A DNA stretch of 7,855 nucleotides from Burkholderiales bacterium (GTDB taxonomy: Bacteria > Pseudomonadota > Gammaproteobacteria > Burkholderiales > CAIKXV01), in NCBI GenBank assembly GCA_019751575.1, contig JAIENF010000237.1:1-7855 (forward strand). Reading direction: 5' to 3'. The notes under the pieces were generated by a model. The model had not been told where the DNA came from and made no database searches. It saw nothing but the letters and a program-made list of their open reading frames with translations. Positions 1 to 6,658 of this stretch are shown piece after piece; the first letter of the stretch is position 1; each line of letters starts with the position of its first letter. Made by a program: the position numbers and the translations under genes.

Positions 1-3000
1 ACCGGATGCCGCAACGGTTCGTTGAGGAAGCGGCCGGTGATCGAGGCGGGCGATGCGCAGAGCTCCGCCGCCGTGCCCTGCGCGACGACTTCGCCACCGC
101 GCACGCCGGCACCCGGGCCGAGGTCTATCACATGGTCGGCCCGTCGGATGGTCTCCTCGTCATGCTCGACCACCAGCAGCGTGTTGCCCTTGCCGGCCAG
201 CCGCTCGAGCATGTCGAGCAGCACCCGGTTGTCGCGCGGATGCAGGCCGATGGTCGGCTCGTCCAGCACGTAGCAGACGCCCTGCAGGTTCGAGCCCAGC
301 TGTGCTGCCAGCCGGATGCGCTGTGCCTCGCCACCGGACAGCGTCGGCGAGGCCCGGTCCAGGCCGAGATAACCGAGGCCGACATCGCGCAGGAAGGCCA
401 GCCGTGAACGGATCTCGGAGAGCACGTCGCGCGCGATCTCGCCTTCGCGGGCATCGAGCACCAGCGCTTCGAACATCGCGGACAGCGTATCGACCGAGCC
501 GGTGGTGGTGGCCGAGATCGACCGTCCGCGGAAGCGCACGTTGCGCGCGATCGGGTTCAGCCGTTCGCCGTGGCAGGCCTTGCAGTCCTCCAGATCGCCA
601 TCGGCGGCCTGGTCGTCCAGGAAGCTGTCCAGCCGGCGGTCCTCGGTCTCCAGGCTCGCATCCTCGTCCGCCTTGTAGTGGCGGAGGGCGACGCCGGTGC
701 CGAGGCAGCCGGCACACCAGCCGTGCTTCGAGTTGAACGAGAACAGCCGCGGATCGAGCTCCGCGAAGCTGGTGCCGCAGCTCGGGCAGGCGCGCCGCAC
801 CGAGAAGGAACGGGTCGACAGCAGGGCGCTCTTCTGGCCGCCGCGCATCGCACCGTCGAGTGCGTCCAGGTCGGCCATCACATGCACGACGCCCTTGCCC
901 TGGTCCAGGCCCGCCTGCAGCAGCGCGCGCAGCGCGGGTTCGGTCTCGGGTGCGACGCGGATGTCCGCGATCGGCAGTTCGATCGTGTGTTCCTTGAACC
1001 GGTCGAGCCGCTTCCACGGGCTTGTCGTGACGAACTGTCCGTCCACCAGCAGGTGGGTATGGCCGCGCGCCGACGCCCAGGCTGCGAGGTCGGTGTAGAT
1101 GCCCTTGCGGTTGACCACCAGCGGCGCCAGCACGCCGATGCTCTGTCCGCGGTAGTCGCGCATCACCTGGGCGGCGACCGCATCGAAGCTCTGCGGTTCG
1201 ATCGCCACGTTGCAGTCGGGGCAGTACTGCGTGCCCAGCTTCATGAACATGAGGCGCAGGAAGTGGTAGATCTCGGTCATCGTCGCCACGGTGCTCTTGC
1301 GGCCGCCGCGGCTGGTGCGCTGCTCGATCGCCACCGTCGGCGGGATGCCGAACACGCCGTCGACCTCGGGCTTGGCCGCCGGCTGCACGAACTGCCGGGC
1401 ATAGGCGTTCAGCGATTCCAGGTAGCGTCGCTGGCCTTCGCCGAAGATGATGTCGAAGGCGAGCGTCGACTTGCCCGAGCCCGAGACGCCGGTGACCACG
1501 GTGAACCGGTCACGCGGGATCTCGACATGCACCTGCTTCAGGTTGTGCTCGCGCGCGTTGTGCACGACGATCGAATGCCGGGCGCGTTCGCGATAGCCGG
1601 CCTCGAGTCCGTCAGGTTCCTGCACGACCTGGGTGCGCGACGGATGGAATCGCGCGAGGTCGGTGAACGAGGCTTCGTACTCGACCAGCGCGCGGCCGGT
1701 GAACGAATGGGCATGGGCCGAGATCGCAGCCGGCGTGCCGACCGCGACCACTTCGCCGCCACCGTCGCCGCCTTCCGGGCCGAGGTCGATCACCCAGTCG
1801 GAGGCGCGGATCACGTCGAGGTTGTGCTCGATCACCAGCAGCGAATGGCCGGCCTCGATCAGCCGGCGGAAGGCGACCAGCAGCTTTGCGATGTCGTCGA
1901 AGTGCAGGCCGGTGGTGGGTTCGTCGAACAGGAACAGCTTGCCCTTGCCGGTCTTCGGCGCGGCATAGGCATTGTCGCGTTTCGCGGCCTCGGCCAGGTG
2001 GCCGGCCAGCTTCAGCCGCTGCGCCTCGCCGCCGGACAGCGTCGGCACCGGCTGGCCCAGCCGCAGGTAGTCGAGGCCGACCTCGGCCAGCGGCTGCAGC
2101 GCGGTGACCAGGTCGCGTTCGCCGGCGAAGGCGGCCAGCGCCTCGGACACGGTGAGTCCGAGCACGTCGGCGATCGAACGGCCGTCCAGCGTGACCTCGA
2201 GCGTCTCCGGCCGATAGCGGGTGCCGTCGCAGTCGGGGCAGCGCAGGTAGACGTCGGACAGGAACTGCATCTCGACGAACTCGAAGCCGGTGCCGCCGCA
2301 GGTCGCGCAGCGGCCGTTGCCCGAGTTGAAGCTGAAGGTGCCGGCGGTGTAGCCGCGTTCCTTCGCCAGCGGCAGCTTCGAGAACAGCGTGCGGATCGCA
2401 TCGAAGGCGCCGACATAGCTGGCCGGGTTCGAGCGCGTCGTGCGGCCGATCTGCGTCTGGTCGACCATCACCACGTCTTCCAGCAGGTGTGCGCCTTCGA
2501 GCGCGGCGAACAGGCCCGGCGCCTCGGTCGGCCGGCCGAAATGGCGCAGCAGCGCCGGGTGCAGCACGTTGTCGATCAGCGTCGACTTGCCGGAACCGGA
2601 GACGCCGGTGACGGTGACCAGGCATCCGAGCGGGATCGAGACATCGATCGTCTTCAGGTTGTGTTCGGCTGCGCCGCGCAGCACCAGCTTCGGCTGCGCC
2701 GCGATCTCCGCTTCCGGTCGGCCCAGCCGTCCCGCGTCGGCGCGCCGCCGGCCGGACAGGTAGAGCGCGGTCAGCGTGCCCGACTCCATCATCTCGGTCG
2801 GCGTGCCGTGGAACACGATGTTGCCGCCGCGCTCGCCCGGGCCAGGCCCGATGTCGAGGATGCGGTCGGCGCCGAACATGATCTGCGGGTCGTGCTCGAC
2901 CACCACCAGCGTGTTGCCGGCGGCGCGCAGCCGCTGCATCACCGCGATCACCTGCTGCATGTCGCGCGGATGCAGGCCGATCGACGGCTCGTCCAGCACG

Positions 3001-4589
3001 AACAGCGTGTTGACCAGCGAGGTGCCCAGCGCGGTGCACAGGTTGATCCGCTGCACCTCGCCGCCGGACAGGGTGCGCGACTGGCGATCGAGCGTGAGAT
3101 AGGCGAGGCCGACCTGGCACAGGTAGCCCACCCGCGCGCGGATCTCGCCGAGCAGCTGTTCGGTGGCCTGGTCGAGCGGGGCGGGCAGCTGCAGCCGGTC
3201 GAAGAAGGTGCGCAGGCGTTCGGCCGGCAGCAGCATCATGTCGTGCACGGTCAGGCCGGGCAGGGCCTGCAGTGTCGCATCGCCATAGCGTGCCGCATGC
3301 GGGCGGAAGCGTGCAGTGCCCGCGAGCGCGATGTCGGCATCCTCGCGCGTGCCCAGCCGCCAGTCGAGCGCATCGGGGCGCAGCCGCGCGCCATCGCATT
3401 CGGTGCACGGGGTGTAGGCCCGGTAGCGCGACAGCAGTACCCGCACGTGCATCTTGTAGCTCTTGGTCTCGAGCCAGTCGAAGAAGCGCTTCGCGCCGTA
3501 CCAGGTGCCGGGGAAGGACTTGTTCCAGCTCTTCCACTGCGGCTCGCCGTCGATGACCCAGGCGCGGTTGGCTTCGCCGAGGTCGCGCCAGGGCACGTCG
3601 ATCGGGATGCCGCGCTTCTGCGCATACTCGATCAGTTCCTTCTGCGACTCGCTGAAGCTCTTCGACTGCCAGGGCTTCACCGCGCCCTGGCGCAGCGTCT
3701 TCGATTCGTCCGGCACCACCAGCCCGTAGTCGACGCCGATCACCCGGCCGAAGCCGCGGCAGGTCTCGCAGGCGCCGACCGGGGAGTTGAACGAGAACAG
3801 GCTGGGCGTCGGGTCGGCGTAGCCGAGGTCGCAGTGGGCGCAGTGCAGGTCGGAGGAGAAGCGCCAGACCGGGGCGTCTGCGTCCTCCAGCACGCGTACA
3901 TCGACCCGGCCCTGGCCCACGCGCAGCGCCGCTTCGAGCGCCTCGATCACGCGTGCCCGCTCCGCGCTGCCGAAGCGGAAGCGGTCCTGAACCACGGTGA
4001 ACCGCTTCGGGCCGTCGGGCTCGATGCGCGAATACCCTTGCCGCTCGAGCATCGCGCGCACTTCGTCCGGCTTGAAGTTGTCCGGCACCGGTACCGGAAA
4101 GGTGATCGCCAGGCGCGGGTCGCCTGCGGAGGCTGCGTGTCCGGCGAGCAGCGCGAAGATCGAATCGGCGGAGTCGCGGCGCACCGGCTGCCCGCAGCAG
4201 CGGCAGTACAGCTTCGACGCCCGCGCGAACAGCAGCTTCAGGTGGTCGTTCAGCTCGGTCATCGTGCCCACGGTGGAGCGCGAGGTACGCACCGGGTTCA
4301 CCTGGTCGATCGCGATCGCCGGCGGGATGCCGTCGATGCGGTCGACCTGCGGCTTGTCCATCCGGTCCAGGAACTGGCGCGCGTAGGGCGAGAACGTCTC
4401 GACATAGCGCCGCTGGCCCTCCGCATACAGCGTGTCGAACACCAGCGACGACTTGCCTGAGCCGGAGACCCCGGTGACCACGGTCAGCTCGCCCAGCGGC
4501 AGGTCGAGGTCGAGGTTGCGCAGGTTGTTCTGGCGGGCGCCGCGGATGGAGATCGCGGGACGCGGGGCGGGAGGGACCGTATCGGGCAT
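1..4589 (-). CDS. uvrA: Tandem (double-length) UvrA excinuclease ATPase, 3' end outside window
   Basis: UvrA is the damage-sensing ABC ATPase that loads UvrB in nucleotide excision repair. The frame is open from ATG 4589 to the left edge (1529 codons, no stop). Module 1 holds two complete ATPase sites. Site 1: Walker A GVSGSGKS 40-47, LSGGE 507-511, Walker B D533-E534, H566. Site 2: Walker A 662-669, LSGGE 851-855, D889-E890, H922. Its zinc modules are C250/C253/C274/C277 and the classic C-x2-C-x19-C-x2-C at C761/C764/C784/C787. After a linker of about 60 residues module 2 begins: Walker A 1034-1041, zinc cysteines C1268/C1271/C1292/C1295, LSGGE 1417-1421, D1443-E1444, H1476. Its second ATPase half lies outside. 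Ordinary UvrA has about 940 residues; I estimate about 1900 here. Chlamydial UvrA is a known tandem form. Module 2 lacks most of the insertion domain. No clear Shine-Dalgarno precedes the ATG. The family is certain; an active repair role is inferred, since a separate normal uvrA may exist elsewhere. Confidence 0.95.
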   Translation of the reverse strand, partial: MPDTVPPAPRPAISIRGARQNNLRNLDLDLPLGELTVVTGVSGSGKSSLVFDTLYAEGQRRYVETFSPYARQFLDRMDKPQVDRIDGIPPAIAIDQVNPVRTSRSTVGTMTELNDHLKLLFARASKLYCRCCGQPVRRDSADSIFALLAGHAASAGDPRLAITFPVPVPDNFKPDEVRAMLERQGYSRIEPDGPKRFTVVQDRFRFGSAERARVIEALEAALRVGQGRVDVRVLEDADAPVWRFSSDLHCAHCDLGYADPTPSLFSFNSPVGACETCRGFGRVIGVDYGLVVPDESKTLRQGAVKPWQSKSFSESQKELIEYAQKRGIPIDVPWRDLGEANRAWVIDGEPQWKSWNKSFPGTWYGAKRFFDWLETKSYKMHVRVLLSRYRAYTPCTECDGARLRPDALDWRLGTREDADIALAGTARFRPHAARYGDATLQALPGLTVHDMMLLPAERLRTFFDRLQLPAPLDQATEQLLGEIRARVGYLCQVGLAYLTLDRQSRTLSGGEVQRINLCTALGTSLVNTLFVLDEPSIGLHPRDMQQVIAVMQRLRAAGNTLVVVEHDPQIMFGADRILDIGPGPGERGGNIVFHGTPTEMMESGTLTALYLSGRRRADAGRLGRPEAEIAAQPKLVLRGAAEHNLKTIDVSIPLGCLVTVTGVSGSGKSTLIDNVLHPALLRHFGRPTEAPGLFAALEGAHLLEDVVMVDQTQIGRTTRSNPASYVGAFDAIRTLFSKLPLAKERGYTAGTFSFNSGNGRCATCGGTGFEFVEMQFLSDVYLRCPDCDGTRYRPETLEVTLDGRSIADVLGLTVSEALAAFAGERDLVTALQPLAEVGLDYLRLGQPVPTLSGGEAQRLKLAGHLAEAAKRDNAYAAPKTGKGKLFLFDEPTTGLHFDDIAKLLVAFRRLIEAGHSLLVIEHNLDVIRASDWVIDLGPEGGDGGGEVVAVGTPAAISAHAHSFTGRALVEYEASFTDLARFHPSRTQVVQEPDGLEAGYRERARHSIVVHNAREHNLKQVHVEIPRDRFTVVTGVSGSGKSTLAFDIIFGEGQRRYLESLNAYARQFVQPAAKPEVDGVFGIPPTVAIEQRTSRGGRKSTVATMTEIYHFLRLMFMKLGTQYCPDCNVAIEPQSFDAVAAQVMRDYRGQSIGVLAPLVVNRKGIYTDLAAWASARGHTHLLVDGQFVTTSPWKRLDRFKEHTIELPIADIRVAPETEPALRALLQAGLDQGKGVVHVMADLDALDGAMRGGQKSALLSTRSFSVRRACPSCGTSFAELDPRLFSFNSKHGWCAGCLGTGVALRHYKADEDASLETEDRRLDSFLDDQAADGDLEDCKACHGERLNPIARNVRFRGRSISATTTGSVDTLSAMFEALVLDAREGEIARDVLSEIRSRLAFLRDVGLGYLGLDRASPTLSGGEAQRIRLAAQLGSNLQGVCYVLDEPTIGLHPRDNRVLLDMLERLAGKGNTLLVVEHDEETIRRADHVIDLGPGAGVRGGEVVAQGTAAELCASPASITGRFLNEPLRHP
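231..270. repeat. 40-nt direct repeat, copy 1 (UvrA module 2 Walker B region)
   Basis: This copy matches positions 2961-3000 at 38 of 40 bases. The two mismatches sit three to five bases past the middle. It encodes the Walker B/D-loop stretch VLDEPTIGLHPRD of the first ATPase site in UvrA module 2. The copies are 2730 nt apart, exactly 910 codons, so both lie in the same frame. Looser similarity at the same offset continues on one side, back to about 161 (against 2891). The repeat reflects domain duplication, kept unusually similar at the DNA level. Confidence 0.85.
2961..3000. repeat. 40-nt direct repeat, copy 2 (UvrA module 1 Walker B region)
   Basis: Partner of the repeat at 231-270, with 38 of 40 bases identical. 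It encodes VLDEPSIGLHPRD in the first ATPase site of UvrA module 1, around residues 531-543. The identity includes third codon positions, which is more than protein conservation requires, although strong codon bias in a GC-rich genome contributes. Confidence 0.85.
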
Positions 4590-4609
4590 GGGGCTCGCTG
4601 CAAATGGAG

Positions 4610-4633
4610 GCGGCGCTCCGGGTGGAGCGCCGC
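4610..4633 (-). other. Perfect 10-bp hairpin in the leader of the tandem uvrA gene
   Basis: The arms 4610-4619 and 4624-4633 are exact reverse complements (GCGGCGCTCC and GGAGCGCCGC), with a 4-base loop. The stem is almost all G-C. It lies 21 nt upstream of the uvrA ATG and 107 nt after the amidohydrolase stop. Neither strand shows a T-run directly after it, so it is not a classic intrinsic terminator. It may be a structured 5' leader element or a weak/Rho-assisted terminator of the upstream operon. The inverted repeat is certain; its role is not. Confidence 0.6.
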
Positions 4634-4639
4634 GCCACG

Positions 4640-4645
4640 ATTGTA
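4640..4645 (-). promoter_or_regulatory. Possible -10 element (TACAAT) for the tandem uvrA gene
   Basis: On the minus strand TACAAT differs from TATAAT at one position and stands out in a GC-rich gap. Transcription would start near 4633, giving a leader of roughly 45 nt that begins with the hairpin at 4633-4610. The -35 is poor: the best hexamer, TTGCGA at 4672-4667, is 21 nt away, beyond the usual 16-18. I saw no CTGT-N8-ACAG LexA-type operator in the gap. Weak candidate only. Confidence 0.25.
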
Positions 4646-4716
4646 TGCGAGCGCCGTGCCGGCCATTCGCAACCCGGCGCTGCTCAGGGTGCCCGAGCGC
4701 TCAATCCACCAACGGC

Positions 4717-4732
4717 GTTCCCGGCCTGGAAC
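4717..4732 (-). other. Small inverted repeat just after the amidohydrolase stop
   Basis: GTTCC (4732-4728) and GGAAC (4721-4717) flank a 6-base loop. With one bulged G the stem can extend by about three more pairs outward. It begins 7 nt after the amidohydrolase stop codon, where a terminator or mRNA 3'-end stabiliser might sit, but no U-rich tract follows. A terminator call would not be justified from this alone. Confidence 0.3.
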
Positions 4733-4739
4733 CCGCGCC

Positions 4740-6224
4740 TCAGTGCTGGCAGAACCCCGCCACGTGGTACGGCGTCTTCGCCAGCCCGCTGCAGAACTGG
4801 CTGACGTACGGTTCCATCTGCTCGCACAGCGCCCGCGACTCGCGGTTGACGTCGGCCAGACGCTCGATCGCGACCGCGGCCCTGGCCCGCAGGGCGTCGA
4901 AGTCGAACGCGGTGAACCGGCCGGCCTCGAGCAGAACCCGGCCGTTCACGATCACCGTATGGACGCCGGTGCCGTCCTCGCAGTGCACGATCTGGTTCAC
5001 CGGGTCGTTCAGCGGCACGTAGTGCGGCGCGCCGAGGTCGAGCAGAACGATGTCGGCCTTGTAGCCCTTCTGCAGCCGCCCGATCTGTCCTTCGAAGCCG
5101 AGCGCCCTGGCGCCGCCCTCGGTCGCCGCGCGCAGCACTTCCTGCGTCGACAGCCAGAGCCCGGTATCGCGGCCATGCACGCGAGACACGAACGAGGCCA
5201 GCCGCATCGCCTCGAACATGTTCAGGTTGTCGGACGAGCCGGCGCCGTCGGTGCCCAGTGCGAGGTTGACCCCGCGCGCAAGCATCGCGCGCGTGTCCGC
5301 AAGACCTGACCCCAGCTTCATGTTGCTGCCGGGGTTGTGCGAGATCGAGCAGCCATGGTCGGCGAGCCGGGCGCGGTCGTCGTCATCGAGCCAGACGCCG
5401 TGCGCGACGCAGAATCCGGGCTTGAGCAGGCCGAGGCTGTCGAGGTGCGCGACCAGGGTCTTGCCGTAGCGCTTCTGGGCGACGATCGCCTGCACCTTCG
5501 ATTCCGCCACATGCATCTGGAAGCCGACGTCGAGTTCCAGGCCGAGGTCGCGGCAGCCGGTGAGGAATTCATCGCTGCAATGGTGCGGGATGGTCGGGCC
5601 GAGCGCCGGGCGGATCTGCGTGCGGTCATGCTTCCAGTTCGTGAACAGTTCGCGGCAGACGGCCACGCTCTGCGCCTGCGGGGCATGCTTGATGGCGAGG
5701 GCCTGTTCGCGCAGCGGGCCGGGCAGTGCGTCGGCGAGCCCGGGGATCGCTTCGTAGAAGCTGCGGTCGGCCATCATCGGCGCCAGCGTCGCGCGGATGC
5801 CGACGTCGGCGTAGGCCTGGGCCACGGCATTCACGCCATCGATGGTCGGCAGCGGGAACTCGGCGAACATGTCGAACGAGGCGGTGCAGCCCTTGCGCAG
5901 CATCTCGCAGGCGCCGATCGCGGCCGACAGGTACTTCTCTTCCACCGAGCGGCGTGCGCCGGTCCACGGCGCATGGGCGAGCAGCAGTTCGAGCGTCCAG
6001 CGGTCGGCGATGCCCTTCGCCAGGTTGGTCTGCGCATGGTTGTGGCCGTTGACCAGGCCCGGGATCACCAGCCGGTCGGACGCATCGACGACCTGCCGGC
6101 CTTCCGCCGGCACGGCGCCGGGCGCGGTGATGTCGACGATCCGGTCTGCATCGACCACGATGTCGGCCGGCTCGAAACGGTAGTTCGCCGGGTTCAGTAC
6201 CCGGCCGCCCTTGACCAGCATCAT
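4740..6224 (-). CDS. ATZ/TRZ-type amidohydrolase, probable aminohydrolase (deaminase)
   Basis: A 494-residue metal-dependent hydrolase of the COG0402-like family, which includes guanine, cytosine and SAH/MTA deaminases and triazine hydrolases. A short N-terminal beta domain (about 1-55) leads into the TIM barrel. The visible active-site set is H61-x-H63, H238 with E241 in the HxxE motif of aminohydrolases, H275, the SHNP loop 295-298, and catalytic D326 in GTDG. The C-terminal beta domain resumes around 375-435 (KADIVLLD, VIVNGRVLLEAGRF), followed by a helical tail. The length is normal for the family and no signal peptide is visible, so it is probably cytoplasmic. ATG 6224 overlaps the previous stop (ATGA) and has GAGGGGA 7 nt upstream; a second ATG follows at 6221. 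Placement behind an uptake ABC transporter suggests catabolism or salvage of an imported ring or amine compound. The exact substrate cannot be read from sequence; chlorohydrolase and deaminase chemistries are both possible. Confidence 0.93.
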   Translation of the reverse strand: MMLVKGGRVLNPANYRFEPADIVVDADRIVDITAPGAVPAEGRQVVDASDRLVIPGLVNGHNHAQTNLAKGIADRWTLELLLAHAPWTGARRSVEEKYLSAAIGACEMLRKGCTASFDMFAEFPLPTIDGVNAVAQAYADVGIRATLAPMMADRSFYEAIPGLADALPGPLREQALAIKHAPQAQSVAVCRELFTNWKHDRTQIRPALGPTIPHHCSDEFLTGCRDLGLELDVGFQMHVAESKVQAIVAQKRYGKTLVAHLDSLGLLKPGFCVAHGVWLDDDDRARLADHGCSISHNPGSNMKLGSGLADTRAMLARGVNLALGTDGAGSSDNLNMFEAMRLASFVSRVHGRDTGLWLSTQEVLRAATEGGARALGFEGQIGRLQKGYKADIVLLDLGAPHYVPLNDPVNQIVHCEDGTGVHTVIVNGRVLLEAGRFTAFDFDALRARAAVAIERLADVNRESRALCEQMEPYVSQFCSGLAKTPYHVAGFCQH

Positions 6225-6658
6225 GATTCAGTCCCCTCGAAGAGATGCGCCTGTTCCAGGCGCAGGAAGGAAGCATAACCGTCCTCGCCGATCATGAACC
6301 CGTGGGACAGCCTGCCGCGCAGCATCAACGGGGCATCGGTCGAGATGCCCGGGGGCAGGTCGAAGCCCGGCAACTGCAGCGCGGCCACGGGCACCGGCGA
6401 ACAGTCCGGGCAGGCGCCCGCCTGGTCGACCAGCATCCAACGGGTGTCGTCATGGGTGCGCACGATGAAGGCCGGCAACTGCACCCATCGGCCTGAGAGT
6501 GTGCTGCAAAGCGCCGCATAGCCCAGCGCGTCGGTACCCTGCCGATCGAACAGGTCGCTCATTTCCAGTGGCGTGACGTTTCCGTCGGCAGGGAGCGGTA
6601 CCCCCCGGCCTGGCTCCGATGCGGGCACGGGCCGGGAAGCCGCTTCAGGCTGCGCCAA
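6221..6658 (-). CDS. Small unrecognised protein with a CxxC motif, coupled between transporter and amidohydrolase
   Basis: I do not recognise this 145-residue protein. The first 32 residues are Ala/Pro-rich and look disordered. The core (about 33-140) alternates short hydrophobic strands (WVQLPAFIV 58-66, WMLVD 74-78, LMLRGRLSHGF 111-121, YASFLRLE 128-135) and carries C83-P-D-C86 in GACPDC. No membrane segment or signal peptide is evident. The strand / ACxxC / strand pattern loosely recalls small OB-like barrel families such as DUF3299, a weak resemblance from memory. It overlaps the ATPase gene by 14 nt and shares ATGA with the amidohydrolase, so it is translated with both. It could be an accessory, metal-binding or assembly partner of the amidohydrolase or transporter. 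Start: TTG 6658 has a perfect AGGAGG 6 nt upstream. The first in-frame ATG (6562, giving 113 residues) has no good ribosome site but is the main alternative. Confidence 0.72.
   Translation of the reverse strand: MAQPEAASRPVPASEPGRGVPLPADGNVTPLEMSDLFDRQGTDALGYAALCSTLSGRWVQLPAFIVRTHDDTRWMLVDQAGACPDCSPVPVAALQLPGFDLPPGISTDAPLMLRGRLSHGFMIGEDGYASFLRLEQAHLFEGTES
6232..6238 (-). promoter_or_regulatory. Ribosome binding site of the amidohydrolase gene (GAGGGGA)
   Basis: GAGGGGA on the minus strand lies 7 nt before ATG 6224. It sits inside the last codons of the upstream small gene, and the two genes share ATGA. This supports 6224 as the start and translational coupling. Confidence 0.7.

Noticed and set aside
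570..4460. A plus-strand open frame of 1296 codons with internal repeated blocks
   Set aside because: It is exactly antisense to the UvrA coding frame. Its repeats mirror the Walker and signature regions of the duplicated modules, and its composition (His/Gln/Arg/Ala/Val-rich, no recognisable domain) is that of a GC-rich shadow.
4610..4633. Intrinsic terminator between the amidohydrolase and uvrA
   Set aside because: The stem is strong but no T-run follows on either strand, so it was recorded only as a hairpin of unknown role.
1612..4638. A minus-strand open frame of 1008 codons overlapping uvrA
   Set aside because: It is in a different frame from the motif-bearing UvrA frame and is dominated by Arg/Ala/Pro/Gly, with no domain motif. 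The UvrA frame over the same bases has every expected motif.
4641..5309. Plus-strand open frame of 222 codons beginning in the intergenic gap
   Set aside because: Most of it is antisense to the amidohydrolase. Its composition is shadow-like and no convincing ribosome site or domain is seen.
5337..6278. A plus-strand open frame of 313 codons
   Set aside because: It is antisense to the amidohydrolase, which has the full active-site set on the minus strand. No domain is recognisable in the plus frame.
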